From: Weizmannia acidilactici
Lineage (GTDB): Bacteria; Bacillota; Bacilli; Bacillales; Bacillaceae_C
NCBI RefSeq assembly: GCF_008974225.1
Contig: NZ_BKZR01000017.1
Coordinates: 3,457-67,456 of the forward strand
Length of the DNA stretch: 64,000 nt
Direction: 5' to 3'
The notes beneath the pieces are model-generated. The model was not told the origin of the DNA and searched no databases. It saw nothing but the letters and a program-made list of their open reading frames with translations. How positions within the stretch are numbered: position 1 is the stretch's first letter; every line of letters begins with the position of its first letter. Shown here one piece after another: positions 52,596 to 61,412 of the stretch. A program made the position numbers and the translations under genes.

Positions 52596-53171
52596 CTACC
52601 GCAGCCACCACAGTTCCGGCGGGTTTAATTCATATTCGCCGTTTTCCCTGTACATGTACTGGCACATGATCAGCTCCCGCCTTAATGTCGCGTAATCTTC
52701 ATGAAATTCCTTTAAAATTTCATTGACTTTTTTCTCCGGATATATTTTTCCAAACTCGAATTTTTGGGCAATATGGGCAAGCACAACCAGCTTCTTCTTG
52801 CGCTGGGCCGGGAACGTTTTTAATTTTCCGCCGGCCGTAAAGAAATTTTTCAAAATGCTTGCGCGTTCTTCTTCGGATACGGACATTTCCATATTCGTGC
52901 TCCTTTCCCCCAATGATAAAATCGCCATCGCGCTGCTTTCCAAAATTTTGGTGTTGAGCGAGAAATAAATGGTGTTTTTATCGCGCCGCTCCTTGATCAG
53001 TCCGACATCCCGGAGTTTTGTGATATGGTGGGTGATGGTCGGCGGCTTCAGCCCGAGCTTTCCGGCAATTGCCTGGCCGTGCAGCTCACCCTTTTGCAGC
53101 AGGGCAATGATCCGGACGCGCGTTAAATCACCGAGTGCTTTATGAAATTCCACAATTTTATTGAGCTGCAT
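52596..53171 (-). CDS. ArsR-type helix-turn-helix regulator with C-terminal DUF2087
   Basis: 191-residue protein. The N-terminal winged helix (about residues 5-85) is of ArsR type, with FHKALGDLTRVRIIALLQKG and LKPPTITHHITKLRDVGLIK. No cysteine metal site is visible in the recognition helix. The C-terminal part (about 100-180) with KTFPAQRKKKLVVLAHIAQK and FGKIYPEKKVNEILKEFHED, then YATLRRELI, is the DUF2087 domain common in Bacillus regulators of unknown effector. It converges on the molybdenum hydroxylase operon. The start at 53171 has AAAGAAAGGAC upstream. Confidence 0.85.
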   Translation of the reverse strand: MQLNKIVEFHKALGDLTRVRIIALLQKGELHGQAIAGKLGLKPPTITHHITKLRDVGLIKERRDKNTIYFSLNTKILESSAMAILSLGERSTNMEMSVSEEERASILKNFFTAGGKLKTFPAQRKKKLVVLAHIAQKFEFGKIYPEKKVNEILKEFHEDYATLRRELIMCQYMYRENGEYELNPPELWWLR

Positions 53172-53240
53172 GATGAGGACCTTTCTTTTTTAATTTATAT
53201 CTAATTAGATAATAATCAAATTCCAATTTTAAATCAACCG

Positions 53241-53274
53241 TAAAAAAACCCGCCTTTCAAAAAGCGGGCTTTTA
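53241..53274 (-). terminator. Terminator upstream of the ArsR-type gene
   Basis: AACCCGC pairs with GCGGGCTT around a short A-rich loop. On the minus strand it is followed by GGGTTTTTTTAC. It would end transcription from the small remnant frame to its right. Confidence 0.65.
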
Positions 53275-53442
53275 CATGGCGTGTTTATGCGTTTCAGCCG
53301 TTTTGGCAAACATTGTGATGATCTTCCGGATTTTAACAACTTCCTCTTCTTTTAACCAGATAAAATAGCGGGGCGGCGGCAGGAGAATGGTAATATAGGA
53401 ACCGGGCAGGGGGGTGAAAGAAATTTCTGCCTGTCCTCCGGC
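53272..53442 (-). pseudogene. Unidentified C-terminal protein fragment
   Basis: Minus-strand frame of about 56 codons without a clear start: GQAEISFTPLPGSYITILLP, PPRYFIWLKEEEVVKIRKII and TMFAKTAETHKHAM, ending in TAA at 53272-53274. The codon pattern looks natural and a terminator follows, so it is probably the 3' end of a real gene whose 5' part is lost. I do not recognise the family. Confidence 0.35.
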
Positions 53443-53459
53443 ATATTAAAAAATACTTC

Positions 53460-53714
53460 GTGCACCCGAACAGTGAAGAAAATCAGGTACACGAAATTCA
53501 TGAGGCAGTTGTCCATGATCTGGATCATACGGAATCAATTCATTTTATCAAGAAAATTTTCCCGGAAATGAAGGAAACGAAAAGCGGATTGGCTGCCCGT
53601 TTAGAAAATACCGTACTGGAGATCCGTTTTGATCGAAACATTTGCTGTAACTTCCAACCGGGCGCTTCCTTGGATAAAAAAGTGCAAATCGAAAATCTTT
53701 CGCTGGGAATATGA
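53460..53714 (+). CDS. Unidentified short frame, possibly a gene remnant
   Basis: 84 codons from GTG at 53460: HPNSEENQVHEIHEAVVHDL then DHTESIHFIKKIFPEMKETK and LENTVLEIRFDRNICCNFQP. No ribosome binding site precedes it, and the frame continues open for a few codons upstream (KKYF). The composition looks coding and a good terminator stands at 53738. It may be the 3' part of a lost gene. No family was recognised. Confidence 0.3.
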   Translation: MHPNSEENQVHEIHEAVVHDLDHTESIHFIKKIFPEMKETKSGLAARLENTVLEIRFDRNICCNFQPGASLDKKVQIENLSLGI

Positions 53715-53737
53715 ATGAACAAAATGATAAAAAAAGA

Positions 53738-53770
53738 AAACGCGGAGCAAACAAGGCTCGGCGTTTTTTC
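53738..53770 (+). terminator. Terminator
   Basis: AAAACGCGGAGC and GGCTCGGCGTTTTTT pair with one mismatch over a short AAACAA loop, and end in a T run. Confidence 0.82.
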
Positions 53771-53809
53771 TTGCCTTTAACATGGGAAGCAACATCAGCG
53801 GAAAAGCAA

Positions 53810-53905
53810 TTCTTATCGGCGAAAATTTTTCAAAAATCAGCGGCACGCCGGAAAAAATCGGTGGAAAATAACTCAAAATCAGCGGAACGGGTCACAACTG
53901 CGGCG
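53810..53905. repeat. AAAATCAGCGG-type intergenic repeat cluster
   Basis: TCGGCGAAAATTT, AAAAATCAGCGGCACGCC, AAAATCGGTGGAAAATAAC and AAAATCAGCGGAACGGG recur within 95 bases. This is the reverse complement of the CCGCTGATTTT phrase seen at 42.3 and 57.9 kb. It fills the gap before the protease gene. Confidence 0.5.
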
Positions 53906-54009
53906 GCTACATCCAAAGACTTATTTTTAGAAAATTCCCGCAGCAAACACGAATTTCGTAGTAAAATAAAAAAGAACAAGCTATCTTTCGAATGAAAGGG
54001 GAAAGAAAC

Positions 54010-55005
54010 ATGCAGAAAAAGCTGATTCCGTTTCAAGTGCTGGAAGTCTATGAGCAGGTGGAAGAAACGGTTCCGGAAGGCGTGCAACTGATTCATGCGC
54101 CCGATGTGTGGGAAAATGCTGGCTACGGGAAAGGCATTGTCATTGCGGTCATTGATACAGGTGTCGATAAAACGCATCCAGATTTAAAAGACCGGATTAT
54201 AGGCGGGAAAGATTTTACGAATACAGGAGATTACCAGGATGATAACGGGCATGGGACACATGTGTGCGGAACGATTTTAGCTTCCAAAAATGCATACGGG
54301 GTCGTCGGGGTCGCACCTGGGGCAAAGGTGCTTGCTTTAAAGGCTTTAAATAAGGACGGGCAGGGGGAGTCGCAATGGATTAATGCGGCGCTCGATTATG
54401 CCATCAACTGGAAAGGGCCGAACGGTGAAAAAGTTTCCGCCATTTCCATGTCGCTCGGAGGTCCTGCCGATGAAAGAGAGCATGCCCTGATTCAAAAGGC
54501 TGTTCAAAATAATATATTGGTTGTTTGTGCAGCAGGCAACAGCGGGGACGGCCGCGACGATACCGATGAGATGGATTATCCCGGCGCTTATCCTGAAGTC
54601 GTAGAAGTCGGCGCGGTTGACCTGCAAAAGAATCTGGCCGATTTTTCCAATACGAATGCGGAAATTGACCTGGTCGCTCCCGGTGTTGGGATCCTTTCTA
54701 CTTACCCCGGCGGCAAATACGCTAGACTCAGCGGCACGTCAATGGCGACGCCGCATGTGAGCGGGGCGGCTGCATTGGTGAAACAGATGGAAGAAAAAGC
54801 ATTCGGCCGGGCGCTTACGGAAGCGGAGCTCTATGCGCAACTGTGCATTCATACAGAAAACCTGGGGTTGAACAAAAAAGCGCAGGGGAACGGGATGATC
54901 AATTTGTCGCGTCCGGAGCAAAATGCAAGAGGCAATGAAATTAAAATCACGGTAGAATCCGAAAGCCTTGGCCTCAAACCGCAGACGGTAACAGTGACAT
55001 ATTAA
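54010..55005 (+). CDS. Intracellular subtilisin-type serine protease
   Basis: Subtilase (S8) of 331 residues with no signal peptide, so cytoplasmic. The catalytic triad is Asp49 (VIDTGVD), His81 (NGHGTHV) and Ser244 (GTSMATPH), with the oxyanion Asn177 in AAGNSGD. The N-terminal KKLIPFQVLEV matches the LIPY/F-x-V inhibitory extension of Bacillus intracellular proteases, which is removed for activation. This sets it apart from secreted subtilisins with long propeptides. ATG at 54010 is preceded by GAAAGGGGAAAG. It stands alone and has a strong terminator. In Bacillus such enzymes act in stationary phase or sporulation protein turnover. Confidence 0.92.
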   Translation: MQKKLIPFQVLEVYEQVEETVPEGVQLIHAPDVWENAGYGKGIVIAVIDTGVDKTHPDLKDRIIGGKDFTNTGDYQDDNGHGTHVCGTILASKNAYGVVGVAPGAKVLALKALNKDGQGESQWINAALDYAINWKGPNGEKVSAISMSLGGPADEREHALIQKAVQNNILVVCAAGNSGDGRDDTDEMDYPGAYPEVVEVGAVDLQKNLADFSNTNAEIDLVAPGVGILSTYPGGKYARLSGTSMATPHVSGAAALVKQMEEKAFGRALTEAELYAQLCIHTENLGLNKKAQGNGMINLSRPEQNARGNEIKITVESESLGLKPQTVTVTY

Positions 55006-55036
55006 CCGGCATGGGATTGAATCGAATTGGGCGCAC

Positions 55037-55082
55037 AAAAAACCGGCTGCCTTATTGCAAGCTGCCGGTTTGTTCTTTTTTC
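55037..55082 (+). terminator. Protease gene terminator
   Basis: AAACCGGC pairs with GCCGGTTT, with further GC/GC pairing inside, followed by GTTCTTTTTT. Confidence 0.85.
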
Positions 55083-55305
55083 GCTAATGATCAGTCCCCG
55101 CCGTAACCGGTGATTCGCGGTCAGGCATATGATGGAAAACTGTCCCCTTCTAGGAAATTTTACCGTTTCCAAGAAAAATTTTTTCGCCAATTTTAAACAA
55201 GTGCCAAAATGACTTTACAACGGTTAAAAAATGCACTATTCTAAATGAAAAATAAAGTTTGTATACTTTGTGAAATGGTTTTGCAGTAGAAATGGGGAAA
55301 ACCGT

Positions 55306-57225
55306 ATGATGACAAAGCGCCAAAAAGAGATTATAAAACTGTTGTCAATGGCCGGAGAACCGGTTACAGCCGATTGGATTGCAAAAGAAATCGGCGTCAG
55401 CGACCGTACTGTCCGCAGCGAAATGAAAGCGTTGCAATCAGAATGTGAAGCGGCAGGGGCAGTCCTTGAGTCGATGCGGGGAATTGGATACCGACTGAAA
55501 ATCACCGATCAGGCAGCCTTTCAGACGGCGATGGGACAAACCGGAAATGACCCGCAAGAGAAAATACAAACGGATTTTTCCGACCAGTCGAACCGGGTGG
55601 CTTATATGCTCAGGCGCTTTTTGCTGGAAAAAGGCGCGATCAAGTTGGAAACTTTCGAGGACGAAATGTATGTGTCAAAATCAACGATTCAACATGATTT
55701 AAAAATGCTGCGCGGCATTTTGAAAAAATATGGGCTTGATTTGGTTAACCGCCCCCATTACGGGACGCAGATTGTCGGTGACGAATACAAAAAGAGGCTG
55801 TGCTTATCCAACCAGATTATGCGCAATCCGGATTTAAGCATGGACCGGGATGCCATCCAACTGCTCGATGAAGACTTGTATTCGAAAATCAAAGAAATCA
55901 TCATCCAAAAAGTCAATGAATATAAAATCGAGATATCCGACATTTCGCTTGAAAACCTGGCCACCCATGTGACGATTGCCTGCAAGCGGATTGAAAAAGG
56001 GTTTTATATTGAAAAACTTGAGCATGAAATCCATAAAGAATATCCGTTTGAAAAATTTGTTGCCGGCGAAATTGTCCGCGAGGTGGAAAAACTGACGGGA
56101 CTGCATTTTCCGGAACCTGAGATCGACTATATCATTGTCCACCTTGTTGGTACGAAGCTTTTAAATAAAAGAGAACTCGTGGAATACGGGGAATTTGATG
56201 AGGCCGGGCACATCGTCCGCCGCATGCTGGAGAGGCTGAAAGAGGAAATGGGCTGGGATTTCAGTGGTGACCATGAACTGATCCAGGCGCTGACGCTTCA
56301 CATCCGGCCGGTGATGAATCGGCTCCGTTATCATATGAACATCCGCAATCCGCTTCTGCAACAGATCAAAATGAAATATCCAGTTGCATTTGAAGGCGCC
56401 GTCATTGCAAGCAAATGCATTGAAGATTATTTGCAGATGGAAGTCGGCGAGCATGAAATCGCCTATATCGCATTGCATATCGGTGTGGCGCTCGAGCGGA
56501 TGAAAACAAAGGCCGGTAAAGCAAAAAAAGTACTCGTTGTCTGCGCATCCGGCGTCGGGAGTGCGAAACTGCTTTATTACCGGCTGCAGCGTTTATTTGA
56601 ACATGAGATGGAAATTGTCGACACGATCCATTTTTATAAATTGAAAGACTATGACTTGTCTTTTATCGACCTTGTCATCAGCACGATTCCGATTCAAGAG
56701 GATCTCGGCGTACCGGTCCAGGTTGTCAATACGTTTTTGGAAGACGGTGACATTGAAAATATCAAACGGCAGCTCCATCCGGAAAAAACGGCATCAAAAG
56801 TTTATCTCGATCCTTCGCGGGTGTTCATCCATAAAGATTTTGAAGACAGGGAAAGTGCCATCCGGTTTTTATGCGGGGAGCTGAAAAAGCAGGAGCTTGT
56901 GCCGGAAAATTACGTAGATCTTGTGCTGGAAAGGGAAGCGGCGGCGCCGACAAGTTTCGGAAATTTGGTGGCCGTCCCCCATCCGATCAAACCGGTCACG
57001 GATGAAACATTTTGGACGGTTTGCACACTGAAACGCCCGATCGCCTGGTACGGCCGGCAAATGGTCCAGTTTGTCTGCCTTTTGAATATCCAAAAGAATC
57101 CAAAAGGTGGCCTCGACCAGATGTATCAGCATTTGATTTCCGTCATTGAAAACAAAAATACCGTCCAAAAAATCATCCAAAGCGATTCCGTTGAAGAAGT
57201 CATCGGCCTTTTAACCAAAACGTGA
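55306..57225 (+). CDS. PRD-domain transcriptional activator (LicR/ManR type) of the cellobiose PTS locus
   Basis: Multi-domain regulator, about 639 residues. Domain order: N-terminal HTH (about 5-60, WIAKEIGVSDRTVRSEMKAL), a second HTH (about 80-160, MYVSKSTIQHDLKMLRGILK), PRD1 (about 170-290), PRD2 (about 300-405), an EIIB-like domain with Cys413 in VVCASGVGSAK, and a C-terminal EIIA-like domain with His559 in VAVPHPI. Phosphorylation of PRD and EII histidines by the PTS sets its activity. ATG at 55306 is preceded by AATGGGGAAAA. The gene sits directly before the EIIA gene, and palindromes of the same type occur before both EIIA and EIIB, which are its likely targets. Confidence 0.9.
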   Translation: MMTKRQKEIIKLLSMAGEPVTADWIAKEIGVSDRTVRSEMKALQSECEAAGAVLESMRGIGYRLKITDQAAFQTAMGQTGNDPQEKIQTDFSDQSNRVAYMLRRFLLEKGAIKLETFEDEMYVSKSTIQHDLKMLRGILKKYGLDLVNRPHYGTQIVGDEYKKRLCLSNQIMRNPDLSMDRDAIQLLDEDLYSKIKEIIIQKVNEYKIEISDISLENLATHVTIACKRIEKGFYIEKLEHEIHKEYPFEKFVAGEIVREVEKLTGLHFPEPEIDYIIVHLVGTKLLNKRELVEYGEFDEAGHIVRRMLERLKEEMGWDFSGDHELIQALTLHIRPVMNRLRYHMNIRNPLLQQIKMKYPVAFEGAVIASKCIEDYLQMEVGEHEIAYIALHIGVALERMKTKAGKAKKVLVVCASGVGSAKLLYYRLQRLFEHEMEIVDTIHFYKLKDYDLSFIDLVISTIPIQEDLGVPVQVVNTFLEDGDIENIKRQLHPEKTASKVYLDPSRVFIHKDFEDRESAIRFLCGELKKQELVPENYVDLVLEREAAAPTSFGNLVAVPHPIKPVTDETFWTVCTLKRPIAWYGRQMVQFVCLLNIQKNPKGGLDQMYQHLISVIENKNTVQKIIQSDSVEEVIGLLTKT

Positions 57226-57252
57226 AAACCGCCGCAGAAAAGGACGGTTTTC
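57222..57252 (+). terminator. Hairpin after the PRD regulator gene
   Basis: AAAACCG and CGGTTTT pair, with GCC/GGA extra contacts inside. The plus-strand tail is A-rich rather than T-rich, so it is weak or works mainly as a stem. Confidence 0.45.
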
Positions 57253-57259
57253 ACAAAAA

Positions 57260-57288
57260 AAGTAAGCGTTTCCGTTAGTTAACGGAAA
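57260..57288 (+). promoter_or_regulatory. Operator upstream of EIIA: palindrome overlapped by cre-like site
   Basis: TTTCCGTTA-GT-TAACGGAAA (57269-57288) is a perfect 9-base inverted repeat. The left part AAGTAAGCGTTTCC is close to the cre core. The same arrangement recurs at 58114-58142. TTTCC...GGAAA palindromes are known targets of PRD activators of cellobiose genes in other Firmicutes (recalled). Confidence 0.78.
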
Positions 57289-57408
57289 TGATCCAAATGT
57301 AAAATACCCCCGACCTGTAATAAAATAAAAGTAAGCAAGGAAAGTTCATTTATTTGTAAGCATTTGAAGAAGCGGGAACAAAATTTTTCATATAGGGAAG
57401 TGGAAAAT

Positions 57409-57738
57409 ATGAAAACTGAAGATATCGAAATGACTGCATTCCAAATCATCAGCAATGTGGGGACAGCCAAAAGCCTGGCCATGGAAGCACTGTACGCGGC
57501 AAGGGACGGGAACTTCGAACTGGCGGAAGAGAAAATGAAAGAATCGCGGAAATTTTTTGTGGAGGGCCATAAAGTCCATGCGTCACTGATCCAGCAGGAA
57601 GCATCAGGGAACAAAGTCGGGTTTTCGATGATTTTTATGCATGCGGAAGACCAGTTGATGAGCGCCGAAACCATTTCCGAACTGGTAAAGGAAATGATTG
57701 AAATGTATAAAAAGTTTGGAATTGCAGTAGAAAAATAG
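57409..57738 (+). CDS. PTS lactose/cellobiose EIIA
   Basis: Soluble phosphocarrier EIIA of the lactose/cellobiose (chitobiose) PTS family, 109 residues, an all-helical trimer in homologues. The phosphorylated His78 and metal-binding Asp81 lie in FMHAEDQLMSAE. The helix with ARDGNFELAEEKMKES is also standard. The start is ATG at 57409 (MKTEDIE), after GGGAAGTGG; an in-frame start 45 bases upstream lacks a site. It is separated from the EIIB gene by a terminator, 485 bases and a second operator, so the two are controlled in parallel rather than strictly as one operon. Confidence 0.92.
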   Translation: MKTEDIEMTAFQIISNVGTAKSLAMEALYAARDGNFELAEEKMKESRKFFVEGHKVHASLIQQEASGNKVGFSMIFMHAEDQLMSAETISELVKEMIEMYKKFGIAVEK

Positions 57739-57746
57739 AAAAGGCC

Positions 57747-57782
57747 AACTGCTTTCTTTTTTAGGAGAAAGCAGTTTTTTTG
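57747..57782 (+). terminator. EIIA gene terminator
   Basis: AACTGCTTTC pairs with GAAAGCAGTT over a short T-rich loop and is followed by TTTTTT. Confidence 0.9.
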
Positions 57783-57799
57783 CGGCTGTGGGTTCCCTG

Positions 57800-58095
57800 C
57801 GGAAACGCTGTTTTCTTTTCTGCCTTCGCTAATAAAAGCATTTTTTCTCTGATTTTAATTTCCATAGAGAGGAATCTTGGATGCACGGCCTCGAAATAGG
57901 GCAGGTTCACCTTAAACATTGAAAGAGGTCCTCTATTTTTTCTTCCGTTTTCGCCGCAACGCTGATTTCTTGATACCTTTCACCGATGATTAGCAGGGAA
58001 CCGCTAATTAAAGCTTCATTTCCGCTGATTTTGATAAAAGCCGGGATCCGCTAACCTCCTCTTTCTTCCTCCCGACGCTGATTTCTGTTTACATA
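57800..58095. repeat. CCGCTGATTTT-type intergenic repeat cluster
   Basis: The gap between EIIA and EIIB repeats the phrases TTCGCTAATAAAAGC, CTCTGATTTTAATTTCC, AACGCTGATTTCTTG, ACCGCTAATTAAAGC, TTCCGCTGATTTTGA and GACGCTGATTTCTGT at irregular 20-90 base spacing. CATAGAGAGG and CATAGAGAAG also recur. No coding frame was found. The same family is present at 42.3 and 53.8 kb. Confidence 0.55.
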
Positions 58096-58113
58096 GAGAA
58101 GTGACCAAATTTC

Positions 58114-58142
58114 GTGTAAGCGTTTCCGTTGCCTAACGGAAA
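58114..58142 (+). promoter_or_regulatory. Operator upstream of EIIB: palindrome with overlapping cre
   Basis: TTTCCGTTG-CC-TAACGGAAA (58123-58142) repeats the palindrome in front of EIIA with one arm mismatch. GTGTAAGCGTTTCCG (58114-58128) matches the cre core TGNAANCGNWNNC. The start of EIIB is about 80 bases downstream. Confidence 0.78.
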
Positions 58143-58223
58143 ATGCTTCTCTCCTCTTCGAAAACGCTTTTAACTACAATAAAGATGTAAGGAAAAGATA
58201 TTCAATATTTGGAGGAGATAGAT

Positions 58224-58544
58224 ATGAAAACGATCATGTTGGTATGTGCGGCCGGTATGAGCACAAGCCTGCTGGTGACAAAAATGAAAAAAGCGGCCGA
58301 AGCAAAAGGGGTTGAAGCCGATATCTTTGCGGTATCCGCATCCGATGTCGATGCCACGCTGGAAAAGAAAGACATTGATGTCCTGCTGCTTGGCCCGCAA
58401 GTCAAATTTATGAAAAAGCAATTTGAACCAAAACTCGCAGAAAAAGGGATTCCTATTGATTCGATCAACATGCAGTACTACGGCATGATGAACGGGGAAA
58501 AAGTTTTGGAACAGGCTTTCTCATTAATTGACAACAATAAATAA
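58224..58544 (+). CDS. PTS cellobiose-type EIIB
   Basis: Cytoplasmic phosphocarrier EIIB of the lactose/cellobiose PTS family, 106 residues. The phosphorylated Cys8 is in MLVCAAGMSTS, followed by LLLGPQVKFM typical of the fold. ATG at 58224 has TTGGAGGAGA upstream. It is first in a unit with a GH1 enzyme (68 bases downstream) and the EIIC permease, behind its own palindrome/cre control site. Together with the EIIA gene upstream it completes the phosphate relay for a beta-glucoside. Confidence 0.93.
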   Translation: MKTIMLVCAAGMSTSLLVTKMKKAAEAKGVEADIFAVSASDVDATLEKKDIDVLLLGPQVKFMKKQFEPKLAEKGIPIDSINMQYYGMMNGEKVLEQAFSLIDNNK

Positions 58545-58612
58545 TCTTAGATATAAGTCATTTCTTTTTGGTTGGTTGTACTAAATAAATAATTTTCAGA
58601 GGTGAATAAATA

Positions 58613-60049
58613 ATGGTACAAGGGTTGCGCATGCCAGAGGATTTTTTGTGGGGAGCTGCCGTGGCCGCTCACCAATTAGAAGGTGCCTGGGACGTCGGCG
58701 GTAAAGGGATATCGATTGCGGACGTAATGCTGGCAGGTGCAAATGGCAAGCGGCGTGTGGTTACAGATACCGTATTGCCGGATGGCAATTATCCGAGTCA
58801 TAGAGGGATTGATTTCTATCATTCCTATCCGCGTGATTTTAAACTTTTTAAAGAACTGGGTTTAAAGGCTTTTCGGACTTCGATTGCATGGACTCGTATT
58901 TTTCCAAACGGGGATGAGGCGGAACCTAATGAAGAAGGTTTGCTTTTCTATGACAAAATGATTGATGAAATGTTGGCAAATGGAATCGAACCGGTTCTAA
59001 CGTTAAGCCATTTCGAAATGCCATATCATTTGGTAACCGAGTACGGAGGATGGCGTAACCGGAAGCTGATTGACTTTTTTGTTAGATTTGCAGAAACGGT
59101 CATTCGAAGATATGGTGACCGGGTTAAATATTGGATGACCTTTAATGAGATTAATAACCAAACTTCATGGATGGATACCCATCCGATGCTTCAAAACTCA
59201 GGCTTAAAAGATTATGACCGGGACAAAGCGCAAGAGTTAATGTATTTGGCTTCACACCATGAATTAGTCGCATCGGCTTTGGTTGCGAAAATCGCTCATG
59301 AAATCAATCCGGATCTGATGATTGGTGCGATGATTGCCATGAATCCGGTTTATCCTGCATCATCCAATCCAGAGGATATTTTAATGGCCCAAAGAGCGAT
59401 GCAAACGCGGTATTACTGGGGTGATGTACATGCTCTGGGCGAATATCCAAATTGGTTATTAAACTTTTGGGATCATAAGGGTTTTAAGATAGATATCACT
59501 GAAGAAGACAAAAAATTATTAAGAGAAAACACGGTTGACTATGTTGCTTTCTCCTATTATATGTCATGGACGGTTAAAAGTACTGGTGACGAATGGTTAG
59601 AGTATGATGAATCGCAAAACCATGGTGACAATCCGTTCCTGAAGAAGACGGATTGGGGATGGCAAATTGATCCTGTTGGCGTTCGCTGGGCCATGAATTG
59701 GATGTGGGATCGCTGGCACAAACCGCTGTTTATTGTAGAAAATGGCATGGGTGCGTACGATGTTTTAGAAGATGATCACACCATTCACGATGAGTATCGG
59801 ATTGCTTATTTACGAGACCATATTCTTTCGATGGAACGCGGTGTCGTGTTAGACGGAATACCGTTGATTGGATATTTACCATGGTCGGGAATTGATATTG
59901 TATCTGCTTCTACTGGCGAAATGGCCAAGAGATATGGCTTTATCTATGTTGATTTAGATGATATGGGGAAGGGCAGCGGCAAGAGATATAAAAAAGATAG
60001 TTTTGAATGGTATCAGCAAGTGATTTCATCGAATGGTGAATCTTTGTAA
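58613..60049 (+). CDS. 6-phospho-beta-glucosidase (GH1)
   Basis: Family 1 glycoside hydrolase, 478 residues, that splits the phosphorylated disaccharide made by the PTS. The acid/base Glu179 is in MTFNEINNQ and the nucleophile Glu376 in IVENGMG. The N-terminal FLWGAAVAAHQLEGAWDVGG is standard, and the C-terminal YGFIYVDLDDMGKG and KRYKKDSFEWY carry the loop associated with phosphate binding in 6-phospho enzymes. It is distinct from the GH1 gene at 35449. It lies between EIIB and EIIC and is translated from a modest AGAGGTG site. Confidence 0.93.
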   Translation: MVQGLRMPEDFLWGAAVAAHQLEGAWDVGGKGISIADVMLAGANGKRRVVTDTVLPDGNYPSHRGIDFYHSYPRDFKLFKELGLKAFRTSIAWTRIFPNGDEAEPNEEGLLFYDKMIDEMLANGIEPVLTLSHFEMPYHLVTEYGGWRNRKLIDFFVRFAETVIRRYGDRVKYWMTFNEINNQTSWMDTHPMLQNSGLKDYDRDKAQELMYLASHHELVASALVAKIAHEINPDLMIGAMIAMNPVYPASSNPEDILMAQRAMQTRYYWGDVHALGEYPNWLLNFWDHKGFKIDITEEDKKLLRENTVDYVAFSYYMSWTVKSTGDEWLEYDESQNHGDNPFLKKTDWGWQIDPVGVRWAMNWMWDRWHKPLFIVENGMGAYDVLEDDHTIHDEYRIAYLRDHILSMERGVVLDGIPLIGYLPWSGIDIVSASTGEMAKRYGFIYVDLDDMGKGSGKRYKKDSFEWYQQVISSNGESL

Positions 60050-60074
60050 GTTATATATGAAAGATTGGTGATGA

Positions 60075-61412
60075 ATGATGAATACGTGGTTTAATGATAA
60101 ATTGTTACCTGCGGTAATGAAATTTGTTAATACACGTCCGTTGCAAGCAATTAAAGATGGTATGCTTTATCCTATTCCTTTTATTGTAATCGGTGCCATT
60201 TTCTTAATCCTGGGGAACTTCCCTTGGGCGCCTGTTGCGAATTTCATGACCCATACCGGTTTAGCCGCTGTTTGTAACCAGGCTTACAATGGATCAATGG
60301 CAATCATGGCGGTATTTGCCGTTTTCGGAATCGCCTATTCCTGGGTTCGCAATGAAGGATATGAAGGTGTTCCGGCTGGCCTGTTAGCGATTGTTGTGGA
60401 TATTATTTTGCAGCCTGATACAATTAAAACCGTTACAAGTGTTGTTGACTCTACGAAAACATCAACAAGCTGGATGGTATCGAATGTAATTGATAAACAA
60501 TGGTTAGGCGGCAAAGGGATGATCGTGGCCATTATCGTGGGCTTGCTCGTTGGCTGGGCCTACTCATGGTTCATGAAAAAAGGGATCACTATCAAATTGC
60601 CCGAACAGGTTCCTAGTAATGTAGCGGCTTCGTTCACAGCCCTTGTTCCTGGCGCAGTGATTGTAACCGCTGCAGCAATTGTTTATGCAATCTTCAATCT
60701 TGGCTTTGGAACTACTTTTGTTGAATGGATTTACAAGGTGATTCAGACACCATTGCAGCATGCCACAGATGGCCCAGTTGGCGTGATCATTGTTTCCTTT
60801 ATACCAGTATTCTTATGGTTTTTCGGTATTCACGGAGCGACCATCGTGGGCGGGATTATGACGGCGTTGTTGCTGGCCAATAGTGCAGATAATAATGCTT
60901 TATATCGTGCAGGAGAACTGAGTTTAGACCACGGAGCACATATTGTAACACAATCCTTTATGGACCAATATATCACAGTGACCGGCTCCGGCATCACAAT
61001 TGGATTGGTTATCTTTATGTTAGTGCGGGCAAAATCGGTACAGATGAAAACAATCGGGAAATTGGAAATTGTACCGGCCCTGTTTAATATTAACGAACCT
61101 GTTTTATTCGGTTTGCCGATTGTGTTAAATCCGCTGTTGGCGATTCCGTTTATCTTAACACCTGTATTGTCCGGATTTTTAACCTACTTTGCGATACTGT
61201 TTAAAATTATTCCACCGTTTAATGGCGTGTATGTCCCATGGACGACTCCGCCGATTATCTCGGGCTTGATGGTTGGCGGTTGGCAGGGCGCTTTATGGCA
61301 GTTATTAATGTTAGCGATGACTGTTGTGGTTTATTGGCCATTTGCAAAGAAATACGACCAAATTTTGAGTGCCCAAGAGCAAGCGTCTTCCACGGATAAT
61401 GCATCTGCATAA
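60075..61412 (+). CDS. PTS cellobiose-type EIIC permease
   Basis: Membrane permease of the lactose/cellobiose PTS family, 445 residues, intact (compare the frameshifted relative at 36858). N-terminal RPLQAIKDGMLYPIPFIVIG, central FIPVFLWFFGIHGATIVGGI with the substrate-binding region, then VPALFNINEPVLFGLPIVLN and PWTTPPIISGLMVGG are family hallmarks. Two ATG codons in tandem (60075, 60078) follow GGTGATGA. It is the last gene of the EIIB-GH1-EIIC unit; no clear terminator was found in the next 100 bases. Confidence 0.93.
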   Translation: MMNTWFNDKLLPAVMKFVNTRPLQAIKDGMLYPIPFIVIGAIFLILGNFPWAPVANFMTHTGLAAVCNQAYNGSMAIMAVFAVFGIAYSWVRNEGYEGVPAGLLAIVVDIILQPDTIKTVTSVVDSTKTSTSWMVSNVIDKQWLGGKGMIVAIIVGLLVGWAYSWFMKKGITIKLPEQVPSNVAASFTALVPGAVIVTAAAIVYAIFNLGFGTTFVEWIYKVIQTPLQHATDGPVGVIIVSFIPVFLWFFGIHGATIVGGIMTALLLANSADNNALYRAGELSLDHGAHIVTQSFMDQYITVTGSGITIGLVIFMLVRAKSVQMKTIGKLEIVPALFNINEPVLFGLPIVLNPLLAIPFILTPVLSGFLTYFAILFKIIPPFNGVYVPWTTPPIISGLMVGGWQGALWQLLMLAMTVVVYWPFAKKYDQILSAQEQASSTDNASA

